From positions 124,001 through 188,000 of the forward strand of contig NZ_FRFA01000004.1 of NCBI RefSeq assembly GCF_900143535.1: 64,000 nucleotides of DNA. Direction: 5' to 3'. Below, in pieces: positions 39,962 through 51,948 of the stretch (position 1 is its first letter; each line of letters starts with the position of its first letter). This stretch comes from Tateyamaria sp. Alg231-49 (GTDB lineage Bacteria > Pseudomonadota > Alphaproteobacteria > Rhodobacterales > Rhodobacteraceae). Below the pieces are notes generated by a model, which saw only the letters and a program-made list of their open reading frames with translations, did no database searches and was not told the DNA's origin. Made by a program: the position numbers and the translations under genes.

Positions 39962-42400
<2,439 letters not shown>

Positions 42401-42456
42401 CTAAATGTACCGTTTTTTGGGGGGAATGTCACGCCACTGACACAAGATTTTGCGTT

Positions 42457-43077
42457 TCAGGTCAGAGGGATGACAAGACCGACGCAGATCAGCAGAACAC
42501 CTGCTGTAATGTTCATCCGTCTGAGCGCTTCGGGGCGCTGCATCAGGCGTCGCGCGCGGTCGATGAAGAGCGCCATGGCAAGGTTGCCGATCAACGGGAT
42601 GATCATCGACAAGGTGGCGATAATGACGATGTCCAGTGCCGTCAGCTGCGTCAGATCAAAGAAGCCGGGGAGCATACCCGCGTAAAACAGGATGGCCTTG
42701 GGGTTGCCAAGGATCACGACCAGTCCGGCCACAAACCCCGCCCACATACCGGGGCGGGTCAACCGGCTGTCCGTGTCGATTTGTTTGTCAGCGCCGCGGA
42801 TGACCAGTGCACCCATAACGACGAACATGATCGCTGCGACCCATTTCAGCGCCTCAAGGAAACCGCCATAGACCGACAGAACCCATGTGATGCCAAAGAT
42901 CGCCAGTAACGACCACATCACGTCGCCCACAACCACGCCAAGGGCCAGCGGCCACGCGGCATGAAACCCACCCGACAGGCTGCGCGCGATCAAACCGACC
43001 CAGACAGGGCCGGGGGTCAGGAATAGGATCGCCAGCGCGCCTGCATAAAGTGCGATGTCCCATGCATCCAGCGTCAT
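42457..43077 (-). CDS. LysE/RhtB-family exporter
   Basis: 206 residues with about six hydrophobic segments. LFLTPGPVWVGLIARSLSGGF near residue 20 is the LysE-family signature, with ALGVVVGDVMW and NPKAILFYAGMLP. It probably exports an amino acid or homoserine-lactone-like compound. The start overlaps the recF stop (ATGA), an unusual insertion between recF and gyrB. Confidence 0.87.
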   Translation of the reverse strand: MTLDAWDIALYAGALAILFLTPGPVWVGLIARSLSGGFHAAWPLALGVVVGDVMWSLLAIFGITWVLSVYGGFLEALKWVAAIMFVVMGALVIRGADKQIDTDSRLTRPGMWAGFVAGLVVILGNPKAILFYAGMLPGFFDLTQLTALDIVIIATLSMIIPLIGNLAMALFIDRARRLMQRPEALRRMNITAGVLLICVGLVIPLT

Positions 43078-44171
43078 AGCCCCGATACGGTGCTGGCACC
43101 GTCCTCTTCTGTCACTTCAAGGTATTGCGCACGCTCGCCCAGGTGTTCGAACAATTGCGTTTCGGTTCCTGTCATCCAAGCCTGTGCGCCCAGTGCACAA
43201 ATCTCATCATAAAGGGCCGCACGCCGGTCCGCATCCAAATGTGCGGCGACCTCATCCAGCAACAAGAGCGGCGGCGCCCCGAAATCCCGGGCCAGCGCCC
43301 GCGCATTGGCAAGAATGAGTGAGACCAGCAGCGCTTTCTGCTCGCCCGTCGAACAGTCTTTGGCGGGTACGTCCTTGGCCGCATACACTCCGTACAAGTC
43401 TGCGCGGTGCGGCCCAATCAAGGTCCGACCTGCCGCGAGATCACGGGGGCGCCCATCGGCAAGTGCTTCGCGAAAGTCCTCGGCCGTGTCTGGCAGGCCC
43501 AACTCACCGGGTTGTAGGGTCAATGTGGCGGCTGGAAATGCGGTCTGCGCATCCCCTTGGGCCTCGGCCAGGGCAGCCAAAGCGTTCAGGCGGTTGGCAT
43601 GTATGGCGGTCCCGGTCTCCGCCATGCGCGTCTCAAGCGCTGCGTACCAATGTGCATCGCGCACCATGTCTTTGAGCAACCGGTTCCGCTCGCGCATGGC
43701 CTTTTCATACTCAAGCGACAGTTGCGCATGATCGGGAATGAAACTGAGCGTCATGCGATCGAGAAACCGGCGACGTCCCTCTGCCCCTTCGATCCACAGC
43801 CGGTCCATGGACGGGATCAGCCATAGCACGCGTGCAATGCGGCCCAATGCAGTCTGGGCGGCGGACTTTTCATCAATGCGGACCTGGCGGGCGTTACCAT
43901 TCTCGGACCACGTTTCAACTTCATGCACTTGGTGCAATGAGTGCAACACGCAGGACAGTTTCCACCCCAAGGCCTCAGGTCGACGTGCCATATCCTCGGC
44001 AGAGGATCGGCGCAGCCCGCGCCCGGGCGAAAACAAAGACACTGCTTCCAGAATGTTGGTCTTGCCCGCACCGTTGGGTCCGTAAATCGCAACAGGTCGC
44101 GCATCTAGCGAAAGGCGCGCTACCTTGTGTGAACGGAAATGCGACAATGTCAGAGAAGATAGGGACAACAT
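43074..44171 (-). CDS. recF: RecF, recombination mediator ATPase
   Basis: 365 residues. Walker A IYGPNGAGKTNILEA near residue 31, the signature TGEQKALLVSLILANA and Walker B LLLDEVAAHLD. RecF helps load RecA at gaps. It begins 68 bp downstream of dnaN, behind the dnaN hairpin and an intergenic repeat, so expression from dnaN transcripts may be reduced. Confidence 0.95.
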   Translation of the reverse strand: MLSLSSLTLSHFRSHKVARLSLDARPVAIYGPNGAGKTNILEAVSLFSPGRGLRRSSAEDMARRPEALGWKLSCVLHSLHQVHEVETWSENGNARQVRIDEKSAAQTALGRIARVLWLIPSMDRLWIEGAEGRRRFLDRMTLSFIPDHAQLSLEYEKAMRERNRLLKDMVRDAHWYAALETRMAETGTAIHANRLNALAALAEAQGDAQTAFPAATLTLQPGELGLPDTAEDFREALADGRPRDLAAGRTLIGPHRADLYGVYAAKDVPAKDCSTGEQKALLVSLILANARALARDFGAPPLLLLDEVAAHLDADRRAALYDEICALGAQAWMTGTETQLFEHLGERAQYLEVTEEDGASTVSGL

Positions 44172-44180
44172 GTTTTAAGT

Positions 44181-44240
44181 CCCCGCGTTTCTTCTGACCA
44201 AAAATACCACCGCCGGAGGCACGATTTCTGGAGAAATCGT
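44181..44240 (-). terminator. dnaN-recF gap: hairpin plus Roseobacter-type intergenic repeat
   Basis: ACGATTTCT-GG-AGAAATCGT (44221-44240) is a perfect 9-bp dyad touching the dnaN stop codon, with no T-run directly after. Next (minus strand) comes GCCTCCGGCGGTGGTATTTT and TGGTCAGAAGAAACG, which I recall as a family of short repeats common between genes in this clade. Confidence 0.55.
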
Positions 44241-45358
44241 TATACCCGCATCGGCATGACGACGTAGACTGCCGACAGGTCATTGCCTTCGCGCATCAGG
44301 GTGGGATCACCCGATGAGTTGAACAGGAACACCGCGTTTTCGCGATCGACTTGCGATGCGATCTCAAGCAGGTACTTGGCGTTGAACCCGATCTCGAGCT
44401 TTTCGTCGGCATAAGCGACGGCCAGTTCTTCTTCGGCGGCGCCGGAGTCTGGTGCGTTGACGGATAGGATCAGACGGTCTTCGTCCAGTTGTAGCTTAAC
44501 CGCACGAGAGCGTTCGGAGCTGACGGTGGCCACACGGTCAACAGCCTTGGCAAAATCCGATGCGTCGACTTCCATTTTGCGGGTGTTGCCAGCTGGGATT
44601 ACCCGTGTGTAGTCGGGGAATGTTCCGTCGATCACCTTGGACGTCAGCGTAATGTCAGGCGTGGCAAAGCGCACCTTGGTTTCGGATACAGACACAGCGA
44701 TCTGCATTTCATCGTCATCCAGCAGCTTGCGCAATTCACCAACTGTCTTACGGGGTACGATCACGCCCGCCATGTCGGCAGCACCCTCGGGCAATTCGCT
44801 GTCGATACGTGCCAGACGGTGGCCGTCGGTGGCCACACAACGCAGCGCGCGGCCCTCATCCCCATCTGCAATGTGCATGTAGACGCCGTTCAGATAATAC
44901 CGCGTCTCTTCGGTCGAAATCGCAAACTTGGACTTGTCGAACAGGCGGCGCAGCTTGGGTGCGGGAACCGAAAAGTTCGAGGCATATTCGGACGAGGCCA
45001 TGACCGGAAAGTCTTCTTTTGGCAGTGTCGCCAGCGAGAAATTCGAGCGCCCGGCTTCGACCGTCAGACGGCCAGCTGCGCTGTCGGCTGTCAAAGACAC
45101 CAACGCGCCATCCGGCAATTTCCGTACAATTTCATGGAGCGTCGTGGCCGAAACGGTTGTTGCCCCGGCGCGTTCGACTTGGGCAGGGGCCTTGTCGACC
45201 ACCTCAATATCAAGGTCCGTCGCGCGAAAGGTCACATCAGACCCTTCAGCCTCGATCAACACATTGGCGAGGATTGGGATGGTGTTACGCCGTTCGACCA
45301 CGGATTGAGCTTGGGCAACTGCCTTGAGCAGGACGCCGCGTTCGACACTGATTTTCAT
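44240..45358 (-). CDS. dnaN: DNA polymerase III sliding clamp (beta)
   Basis: 372 residues beginning MKISVERGVLLKAVAQAQSVVERRNTIPILANVL and ending SAVYVVMPMRV, the usual C terminus. Three clamp domains of about 120 residues. The ATG at 45358 follows GGGAG at about 8 bases. It is not next to dnaA: an acyltransferase gene lies between. Confidence 0.97.
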   Translation of the reverse strand: MKISVERGVLLKAVAQAQSVVERRNTIPILANVLIEAEGSDVTFRATDLDIEVVDKAPAQVERAGATTVSATTLHEIVRKLPDGALVSLTADSAAGRLTVEAGRSNFSLATLPKEDFPVMASSEYASNFSVPAPKLRRLFDKSKFAISTEETRYYLNGVYMHIADGDEGRALRCVATDGHRLARIDSELPEGAADMAGVIVPRKTVGELRKLLDDDEMQIAVSVSETKVRFATPDITLTSKVIDGTFPDYTRVIPAGNTRKMEVDASDFAKAVDRVATVSSERSRAVKLQLDEDRLILSVNAPDSGAAEEELAVAYADEKLEIGFNAKYLLEIASQVDRENAVFLFNSSGDPTLMREGNDLSAVYVVMPMRV

Positions 45359-45649
45359 GGTCCGTCTCCCAGATATCCCCGACCGCAGTGCAGGGACGAG
45401 CACCCTAGCCCAAACACGCGGCATCACAAGCATTTTGTTGGTTTGTCCGCCGGATCGAAGGGGGCGTCAAGTCAACGCCGCCCAAGAGCGTGGCAATTTT
45501 GCGCAACAGTGGAGAAAGTGAAAACCTTTTCACACTTAGCAGGGGGAAAATCTGCAGTAATTCCCATTGTCTGGCTTATTGTACGATCCATGCAGGGTTC
45601 ATACATCATCAAGTATCGTTTTAGAGTTTCATTTTACGGGAGCAATTTA
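45359..45649. promoter_or_regulatory. dnaN/acyltransferase divergent intergenic region with a 16-bp dyad
   Basis: About 290 bp holding the promoters of dnaN and the acyltransferase unit. GTGAAAA-CC-TTTTCAC at 45518-45533 is a perfect inverted repeat, operator-like. I see no DnaA boxes and no other gene. Confidence 0.5.
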
Positions 45650-45685
45650 ATGAATGCCACGTTCCGCAGTGGGATCTTCGCATGA
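45650..45685 (+). CDS. Possible 11-residue leader peptide coupled to the acyltransferase
   Basis: ATG at 45650 has a good SD (GGGAG, 9 bases upstream) and reads MNATFRSGIFA, then TGA overlapping the acyltransferase ATG (ATGA). The acyltransferase ATG has only a weak SD of its own, so translation may depend on the leader. No similarity is claimed. Confidence 0.4.
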   Translation: MNATFRSGIFA

Positions 45686-46374
45686 TCCGTTTTCTGGATG
45701 CGACCCTGGGGCGTTGGCTACGCCACTTTTTGTTCATCCTTGTGCGCAGCTATTACGCGCTTTTTTACAACGTCAGTTGTTCCGGAAAGCATCTGTTACA
45801 GGATCAGCCCGGCACACTGATCCTTGCCACCCATGTCAGTCGTCATGACGGGCCGATGATTGCGGCGATGTTGTATTCGACCAAACGAATTCGACCCACT
45901 GTGCATTATGACGAGTACTACAATTGGGGCCAGTTCCTGCCCATGTACATCGCGTCTGCCATTCCGATGAGTTCGCCAAAATCGTGGCCTGATGAAAAGC
46001 GCAAAGAACGCAAGGTGACGGTCCTCGAGATTGTGCACAAGGTTTTGGCCAAGGGAAATTCGGTTCTTCTGTTTCCAGCGGGAAGGGTCCGGCGCGAAGA
46101 ACGCGAACTTGTGCCCGCTTATCTGAGCGGCGTACACGAAATCCTGCGCTCTGAACCCGACACGCCTGTCATGTTGCTGCGGCTTGACGGTTTGGGGCGG
46201 TTTCAGCAGGCCCGGTATGATGGCTTTTGGAGCTTTATTGGGATCAAGAAGGGGCGGCGGCATGTCGCCATGGACCTGCGCCCTTTGAACGATCTTGATC
46301 CGGCGCAGGATTTGGAAGCATTCAATGCACAGCTTGAAGCGTTGTTGAACAAGCCGATTTCCTACGAGCTGTAA
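45682..46374 (+). CDS. PlsC-like 1-acyl-glycerol-3-phosphate acyltransferase family protein
   Basis: 230 residues. An N-terminal hydrophobic segment (HFLFILVRSYYALFY), then acyltransferase motif I HVSRHD (H-x4-D) near residue 51 and motif III FPAGRVRREE near 131, a variant of FPEG. The family transfers acyl groups to lysophosphatidate or related lipids at the membrane. A bidirectional terminator lies 20 bp beyond the stop. Confidence 0.82.
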   Translation: MIRFLDATLGRWLRHFLFILVRSYYALFYNVSCSGKHLLQDQPGTLILATHVSRHDGPMIAAMLYSTKRIRPTVHYDEYYNWGQFLPMYIASAIPMSSPKSWPDEKRKERKVTVLEIVHKVLAKGNSVLLFPAGRVRREERELVPAYLSGVHEILRSEPDTPVMLLRLDGLGRFQQARYDGFWSFIGIKKGRRHVAMDLRPLNDLDPAQDLEAFNAQLEALLNKPISYEL

Positions 46375-46394
46375 GCTCAGGTCAAACAAACAAA

Positions 46395-46412
46395 CGGCGC
46401 CCTAGGGCGCCG
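46395..46412. terminator. Bidirectional terminator between the acyltransferase and dnaA
   Basis: CGGCGCCCTAGGGCGCCG is a perfect 18-bp palindrome. It is followed by CATTTTTTC on the plus strand and TTTGTTTGTTTG on the minus strand, serving the two convergent genes. Confidence 0.9.
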
Positions 46413-46438
46413 CATTTTTTCAGAGATATTGCTTTGTT

Positions 46439-47800
46439 TTACGCTTCAAGCGCGCGGCGCAGCAGTTCCAGATCCTCGGCGATCTGACCATCCTGCTGGC
46501 GCAGCTCATCAATCCGTTTGACCCCGTGCATGACCGTTGTGTGATCGCGTCCGCCAAAACGGCGGCCAATCTCGGGCAGGCTGCGCGATGTCAGATGTTT
46601 GCACAAATACATCGCCACCTGACGTGGGCGGGCATAGCTACGCAGCCGTTTGGGGCCGATCATGTCGCTGAGGCGAATGTTGTAGTGTTCGGACACCTTG
46701 CGCTGGATTTCTTCCACAGTGATCTTGCGCTCGGAAGCGCGCAGCACGTCGGCCAGGCAATCCTGAGTGAGATCAAGATCGATCTTGCGACCCACAAGGC
46801 TGGCAAACGCAAAGAGGCGCGTCAAAGCGCCTTCGAGTACGCGGACGTTGTTGGAAATGCGCAAGGCAAGGAATTCGAGTACGCCGTCTTCGATCTTGAG
46901 ATCAGGATAGACCAGCTGTTGCTGCTCTACCTTGGACTGAAGGATGCCTAGACGCAGTTCGTAATCAGTCGGGTGCAGATCAACGATCAGGCCACATTGC
47001 AGGCGCGACTTCACGCGCTCTTCGAGGTCCTTGATCTCGCCCGGGGCGCGATCTGCGGAAATGATAATCTGTTTGTTCTGGTCCACGAGCGCATTGAAGG
47101 TATGAAAGAATTCTTCCTGGGTGCTGTCCTTGCCGGCGATGAACTGTACGTCGTCCACCATCAGCACATCGACAGAGCGGAACATTTCCTTGAAGTCCAT
47201 CATCTTGCGATCACGCAAGGCCTGCACAAAGCGGTACATAAATTGTTCGGCAGACAGATAAAGGACGTTCATGCCGGGTTTGCGGGCGCGCAGCTCCCAT
47301 GCGATGGCGTGCATCAAGTGGGTTTTACCCAGACCTACGCCTCCGTATAGAAACAGGGGATTGAACGTGACGGGCCCACCTTCAGCTACACGGCGGGCAG
47401 CGGCGTGAGCGAGTTCATTGGGTTTGCCGACAACAAAGCTGTCAAAGGTAAATCGCTTGTCCAGCGCCGCGGCGGCCAATCCGGATGAAGAGGATTGGGC
47501 GGCAGGGGCTGTGGGCGCAGGCATAGGTTTGTCCAGTGCAGTTGGGCGGGATTGGGAGTTGGCGGCCACAGAAAAGCTGAGGCGGCGCACAGTGTCATAT
47601 TCGGATTTCAATTCGTGCAAAATTAGATCTGAAAAGTTCTGGCTGACATAGTTACCCATGAAATTGGTCGGCACATCAAAGGTGACGATCCCGTCGCTCA
47701 ATCCCCGAAATTCAAGCGGTTCGATCCACGTAGTATAATTGTTTTGACCTACAGTCTTAAGCAGCCGTTTTCTCAGCTGTCCCCATTCTTGTTGTGTCAT
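46439..47800 (-). CDS. dnaA: Chromosomal replication initiator DnaA
   Basis: 453 residues. Domain I starts MTQQEWGQLRKRLLK, a short linker follows, the AAA+ Walker A is LYGGVGLGKTHLMHA near residue 150, Walker B LMVDDVQFIAGK, and domain IV ends with the DNA-binding signature GGRDHTTVMHGVKRID. The ATG at 47800 is preferred over an upstream in-frame start because it fits the family N terminus. It lies 43 kb from the candidate oriC. Confidence 0.97.
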   Translation of the reverse strand: MTQQEWGQLRKRLLKTVGQNNYTTWIEPLEFRGLSDGIVTFDVPTNFMGNYVSQNFSDLILHELKSEYDTVRRLSFSVAANSQSRPTALDKPMPAPTAPAAQSSSSGLAAAALDKRFTFDSFVVGKPNELAHAAARRVAEGGPVTFNPLFLYGGVGLGKTHLMHAIAWELRARKPGMNVLYLSAEQFMYRFVQALRDRKMMDFKEMFRSVDVLMVDDVQFIAGKDSTQEEFFHTFNALVDQNKQIIISADRAPGEIKDLEERVKSRLQCGLIVDLHPTDYELRLGILQSKVEQQQLVYPDLKIEDGVLEFLALRISNNVRVLEGALTRLFAFASLVGRKIDLDLTQDCLADVLRASERKITVEEIQRKVSEHYNIRLSDMIGPKRLRSYARPRQVAMYLCKHLTSRSLPEIGRRFGGRDHTTVMHGVKRIDELRQQDGQIAEDLELLRRALEA

Positions 47801-48259
47801 ATGCGCACTATAACCTTTCCGCCACCTCTGTCCGGCGATCATCGGCTCGCCGGGAATGCCCATCCCATGTTGTCACTCGAGGCAAACCGATTTGATTGCG
47901 CTGTATTGCTACAGCACATCGGTCCGGTTGGAATTTACAGTCTTTGCCCGCAACAGACCTCGATTTTTCGAGTGTCTTTCACGTGCCTCCTGCACACCAA
48001 TCCATTTTCGACAGGTTCAGCAGCAGCACCACAGTGTGCACCAAAACACGAGGTATCCTCACAAAAGTCTATCCCCGATCCAGTCACAAGTGCACTGCAG
48101 TGTACACCCGTTTCCGGCCTGTTCCCCCAAGGCGATTCCTGATCGCATCTTCGGTGGTATCAAGTTCGCTCGCGGCCCGTCTACTTAACTTGATACTTGA
48201 CTCGGGCTTTATCGAAAAAGAATCTGTCCGTGCCTTGTTTTCATAGGGAAAACGAAAAA
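47801..48259. promoter_or_regulatory. dnaA upstream region, 459 bp without a gene
   Basis: Between the dnaA start and the rpsT terminator. It holds GTGCACTGCAGTGTAC at 48090-48105, palindromic except for one position pair, with a perfect 10-bp core. No convincing DnaA box (8/9 or better) was seen, so I do not call an origin here. dnaA promoter elements are expected but not assigned. Confidence 0.45.
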
Positions 48260-48280
48260 GGCGCCGCAAATCGCGACGCC
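48251..48280 (-). terminator. rpsT terminator
   Basis: GGCGCCGC pairs with GCGACGCC (one mismatch) over a 5-nt loop; the minus strand continues CTTTTTCGTT. Confidence 0.85.
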
Positions 48281-48304
48281 CCGTGTTTGCATGTGTGGGT
48301 TGCG

Positions 48305-48568
48305 TTAGCCCAGTGCTTTGACCCGAGCCGACAGCCGAGACATTTTGCGGGACACAGTGTTTTTGTGATAAACACCCTTTGTCACACCGCGCATCAATTC
48401 AGGCTGGGCAGCCTTGAGCGCAGCACCGGCTGCATCTTTGTCACCCGAGGCGATCGCCTCTTCGACATTGCGCAGGTAGGTGCGGATGCGCGACCGGCGC
48501 GCCTTGTTTACTGCAAAGCGTTTTTCGTTTTGACGGGCCCGCTTTTTGGCCTGAGGCGAATTTGCCAT
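48305..48568 (-). CDS. rpsT: 30S ribosomal protein S20
   Basis: 87 residues: [17 protein letters not shown] at the start, basic helical throughout, ending [15 protein letters not shown]. It binds the 16S rRNA 5' domain. GGGACGAG lies upstream and a hairpin terminator follows. Confidence 0.97.
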   Translation of the reverse strand: MANSPQAKKRARQNEKRFAVNKARRSRIRTYLRNVEEAIASGDKDAAGAALKAAQPELMRGVTKGVYHKNTVSRKMSRLSARVKALG

Positions 48569-48722
48569 TTTATCTCGTCCCTATATAGGTGCGGTAGTTT
48601 CAGAAGAGGCGTCTTTAGGCGCGACTCGGATGCCTGTCAAGCAGGGCAGAGGACGCTCTGCCTCCGTCAACATTCACCCGCGGCATTTTTCACAAAAAAG
48701 CAACAGGGTCGCTTTGGCGGTA

Positions 48723-49499
48723 TTACTTGTCGCGGAACTGTGCGGTGCGTTTTTCAAGGAAGGCTTCCATGCCTTCTTTTTGGTCTTCTGTCGCAAAGAG
48801 CGAGTGGAACACACGCCGTTCGAACACCAGACCTTCGCGCAACGGCACTTCGAAGGATTTGTTCACAGCCTCTTTGATTGCCATGGTCGAGATCATCGAC
48901 TTTTCCGCGATCTTGTGGGCTGCGCCCATTGCTTCTTCCATGAGCTTTTTGGGTGGAACCACACGGCTGACCAAACCGGATCTTTCGGCTTCGGCCGCAT
49001 CCATAAAGCGGCCTGTCAGGTTCATATCCATCGCCTTGGCTTTGCCCACGGCCTTGGTCAGCCTCTGCGTTCCGCCAATCCCCGCCATAACACCAAGGTT
49101 TACTTCGGGCTGACCGAACTTGGCAGTTTCAGACGCGATGATGAAATCGCACATCATTGCCAATTCGCACCCGCCGCCCAGCGCATAGCCTGACACCGCA
49201 GCGATGATCGGTTTGCGTACGCGGTTGATGGCGTCAATCTCGGGGCCAAACAGATCTTCGGTAAAGACTTCGACGTAGGTCTTGTCCTTCATCATCGCGA
49301 TGTCGGCGCCAGCAGCGAACGCTTTTTCTGAACCCGTTAGAACGATGCACCGTACTTTACTGTCGGTCTGGGCCGCGGCCATCGCATCTGCCAGTTCTGT
49401 CATCAATTGATCGTTGATGGCATTCAGCGCGTCAGGCCTGTTCAGGGTGACTTTCGCGATGTGGTCTTCGACTTCGACGATGATCGTCTCGTAGGCCAT
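48723..49499 (-). CDS. Enoyl-CoA hydratase
   Basis: 258 residues of the crotonase fold. Oxyanion and catalytic Glu segments: AFAAGADIAMM, GYALGGGCELAMMCD (first Glu) and FGQPEVNLGVMAGIGGTQRLT (second Glu), both Glu present as in true hydratases. It hydrates 2-enoyl-CoA in fatty-acid oxidation or related routes. Placement between rpsT and mutM is conserved in relatives by my recollection. Confidence 0.93.
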   Translation of the reverse strand: MAYETIIVEVEDHIAKVTLNRPDALNAINDQLMTELADAMAAAQTDSKVRCIVLTGSEKAFAAGADIAMMKDKTYVEVFTEDLFGPEIDAINRVRKPIIAAVSGYALGGGCELAMMCDFIIASETAKFGQPEVNLGVMAGIGGTQRLTKAVGKAKAMDMNLTGRFMDAAEAERSGLVSRVVPPKKLMEEAMGAAHKIAEKSMISTMAIKEAVNKSFEVPLREGLVFERRVFHSLFATEDQKEGMEAFLEKRTAQFRDK

Positions 49500-49562
49500 A
49501 AGGATCTATCCAGTTGTTGCCGTTGAGAGGGGAGCAATACCATGGGTGGCTCGTGTTTCAAG

Positions 49563-50414
49563 CTAAGTTTGGCAAGACTTGCAGTAGAAAGAGGACCGAC
49601 CTGACTGCACGATCCGCTGGATCGCACTGTTGCAATCCTGGGTGCGGCAGGGCTCGTTTTCGCGTCCATACACATCGAAACGATGCTGAAAATATCCAAG
49701 CTCTCCATCGGCTTGGCGGAAATCACGCAGGGAAGAACCGCCTGCCTCAATCGCCTCGCTCAGCACGTCCCGGATGATCGGAACAAGGGCGGCGACACGC
49801 GGTTTCGCGATCCGGCCCGCCTTGCGCGTCGGAGAGATGCCGCCACGGAACAAAGCCTCGCAGACATAGATATTGCCTAATCCCGCGACGATTCTCTGAT
49901 CGAGGAGCGCGGATTTGATGGGTGAGTTCTTGCCATCGAAGGCGTCGATCAGGTGGGCCTCGTTGAATGCGTTACCCAGTGGTTCTGGCCCAAGAATGCT
50001 CAGCAGTTTGTGTTGATCTGCAGTCGCCGTATCCATGAGGTCCATCGCCCCGAACCGGCGCGGGTCGTTGAAGGTGATGCGTGCGCCATTGTCCATGTGC
50101 AAAACCACATGGTCGTGTTTTTCGGCCTGTGGGTGTTCGTGTGCGAATTGACCCAATGGGTCGCCCGATACCAGCATCCGCCCAGACATGCCCAAATGGA
50201 TCAGCAGCGTTTCACCCCCGCTGAGGTCCGCAAGGATGTATTTCGAGCGCCGCCGCAGGCCCAGAACAGTCTGCCCTGTCAGCCGCTCTGCCATACCATC
50301 GGGGAACGGCCAGCGCAGATCGGGCCGGTTCACGTCAGCTTGGGCGATGACAGCTCCGGTCATGGCGGGTGCGAGGCCACGGCGGACCGTTTCGACTTCG
50401 GGCAGTTCGGGCAT
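49563..50414 (-). CDS. mutM: Formamidopyrimidine-DNA glycosylase (Fpg)
   Basis: 283 residues. [14 protein letters not shown] supplies the catalytic Pro2 and Glu3, a helix-two-turn-helix region lies near [19 protein letters not shown], and a C-terminal zinc finger has four Cys in EPCRTQDC and FYCKSCQT. It excises 8-oxoG and other oxidised bases. It lies 63 bp upstream of the enoyl-CoA hydratase gene, same strand. Confidence 0.97.
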   Translation of the reverse strand: MPELPEVETVRRGLAPAMTGAVIAQADVNRPDLRWPFPDGMAERLTGQTVLGLRRRSKYILADLSGGETLLIHLGMSGRMLVSGDPLGQFAHEHPQAEKHDHVVLHMDNGARITFNDPRRFGAMDLMDTATADQHKLLSILGPEPLGNAFNEAHLIDAFDGKNSPIKSALLDQRIVAGLGNIYVCEALFRGGISPTRKAGRIAKPRVAALVPIIRDVLSEAIEAGGSSLRDFRQADGELGYFQHRFDVYGRENEPCRTQDCNSAIQRIVQSGRSSFYCKSCQT

Positions 50415-50472
50415 GCTAGATTTAATCCATTGTCAGGCGCCCACAGATAGTGCGCCCGAACTGGGGGTGCAA

Positions 50473-51096
50473 TCACTGCCCGTTGGTATCCAGTCGTGCG
50501 ATGATCAGCGCTTTGAACGCGTCATGTCCTTCGATGAATCGAGGTACAGAAATCTTGCGGTTCTTTGTGAAGTACAATGTGTACCCGTCTCGGGTCGTTT
50601 TGGCAGCCGTTAGATCCCAAAGGTCAAACTGTCGTTGGGTGAGCAGCGCGGATGTGCAGGACATGTCGTCAACATCGATCTCAAGCCGGAAAATCCACAT
50701 ATACGCGCCGGCCCAGATCAAAAACCCCACCATGATCAGGTAGTAAATTGCCGGGGTCTGTCCGGCCAGATGCGTTCCTGTTTCCAGATAGACTATGAAG
50801 CCGATGACAAACGGAATCAGCGCCAGATATCCGTATCGCCACCCAACAGTCGCACGAAAAACCAGAGTGTCGTCCACCTGCTGAGGTGTTTTGCGCCCAA
50901 CTGAAAAGACGTTGCCAATCGCCTCTTCGGGATTGCCAATGGGCGACCAGAAACCAACGAGCGCGTTCAAAAGCCGCATCAGCATCGTTCGGTCTTCGCG
51001 AATGTCGTGCGGTCCGGTCAGTTTTCTTGCCAGGCGCCTGCTCAACAGGAACACTCCCAAAGATGTGGCGAGTACCAACAACGTAACGAGATTCAT
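50473..51096 (-). CDS. Hypothetical membrane protein with a soluble C-terminal domain
   Basis: 207 residues not recognised as a named family. An N-terminal anchor ([19 protein letters not shown]), a cytosolic stretch, two more hydrophobic helices near 95-110 and 120-140, then about 65 polar residues including [42 protein letters not shown], which looks like the last strands and helix of a PH-like fold. It ends 58 bp before the mutM start on the same strand. Confidence 0.72.
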   Translation of the reverse strand: MNLVTLLVLATSLGVFLLSRRLARKLTGPHDIREDRTMLMRLLNALVGFWSPIGNPEEAIGNVFSVGRKTPQQVDDTLVFRATVGWRYGYLALIPFVIGFIVYLETGTHLAGQTPAIYYLIMVGFLIWAGAYMWIFRLEIDVDDMSCTSALLTQRQFDLWDLTAAKTTRDGYTLYFTKNRKISVPRFIEGHDAFKALIIARLDTNGQ

Positions 51097-51192
51097 GCCT
51101 GCGACCTTTGCGCTGATTTGTCTGTTTGTCTCTTGTCCCCCGAGTCTTTAAGCACAAATGCGACACAACTGAGACGGACCCGGATCATTCGC

Positions 51193-51945
51193 ATGACTGA
51201 AGCCTCTGAAAAGAAAACCCATTTTGGTTTCTCTGAAGTGCCCGAGGGTGAAAAGGCAGGCCGCGTGCAGGGCGTCTTCAACTCTGTTGCCTCCAAATAT
51301 GACATCATGAACGATGTGATGAGCGTCGGCATCCACCGCATCTGGAAAGAGGCGATGATGGATTGGCTGGCGCCGCGCGCTGGGCAAAAGCTGCTGGATG
51401 TGGCTGGCGGGACCGGGGATATCTCGTTCAAGTTCCTCAAACGTGCGGGCCACGGACATGCAACGGTTCTGGACCTGACCGAACCGATGCTGGTGGAAGG
51501 ACGCAAGCGCGCCGAAGCGGACCAGATGGCCGACAGCCTCGACTGGGTTGTGGGTGATGCGATGGCACTGCCGTTCGAAGACAACAGCTTTGATGTTTAC
51601 ACAATCAGCTTTGGCATCCGGAACGTCACTCGTCCTCAGGAAGCGTTGACTGAGGCCTATCGCGTGCTGAAACCGGGTGGCCGCCTCATGGTGCTTGAGT
51701 TCAGCCAACTGCCCAACGAGGGCATGCAAAAACTATATGATCTTTACAGCTTCAATGTCATTCCACGCATGGGACAGATGATTGCGAACGACCGCGACAG
51801 CTATCAGTACCTTGTGGAGTCCATCCGGAATTTCCCCGATCAAGAAACGTTTCTGGGAATGGTCCGCGCAGCCGGATTCGAACAGGCCAAGTACCGCAAC
51901 ATGACCATGGGCGTGGCCTGCCTTCATTCGGGGTGGAAAATCTAA
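51193..51945 (+). CDS. ubiE: UbiE, ubiquinone/menaquinone C-methyltransferase
   Basis: 250 residues. [28 protein letters not shown] motif [14 protein letters not shown], and [28 protein letters not shown] are diagnostic of UbiE/COQ5. It methylates the benzoquinol ring. The ATG at 51193 gives [13 protein letters not shown]; its SD is weak. ubiB follows after 3 bases. Confidence 0.96.
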   Translation: MTEASEKKTHFGFSEVPEGEKAGRVQGVFNSVASKYDIMNDVMSVGIHRIWKEAMMDWLAPRAGQKLLDVAGGTGDISFKFLKRAGHGHATVLDLTEPMLVEGRKRAEADQMADSLDWVVGDAMALPFEDNSFDVYTISFGIRNVTRPQEALTEAYRVLKPGGRLMVLEFSQLPNEGMQKLYDLYSFNVIPRMGQMIANDRDSYQYLVESIRNFPDQETFLGMVRAAGFEQAKYRNMTMGVACLHSGWKI

Positions 51946-51948
51946 ACG

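Noticed and set aside
47801-48259. Origin of replication next to dnaA
   Set aside because: No DnaA-box match of 8/9 or better; the hemJ-maf gap has better boxes, AT-richness and synteny.
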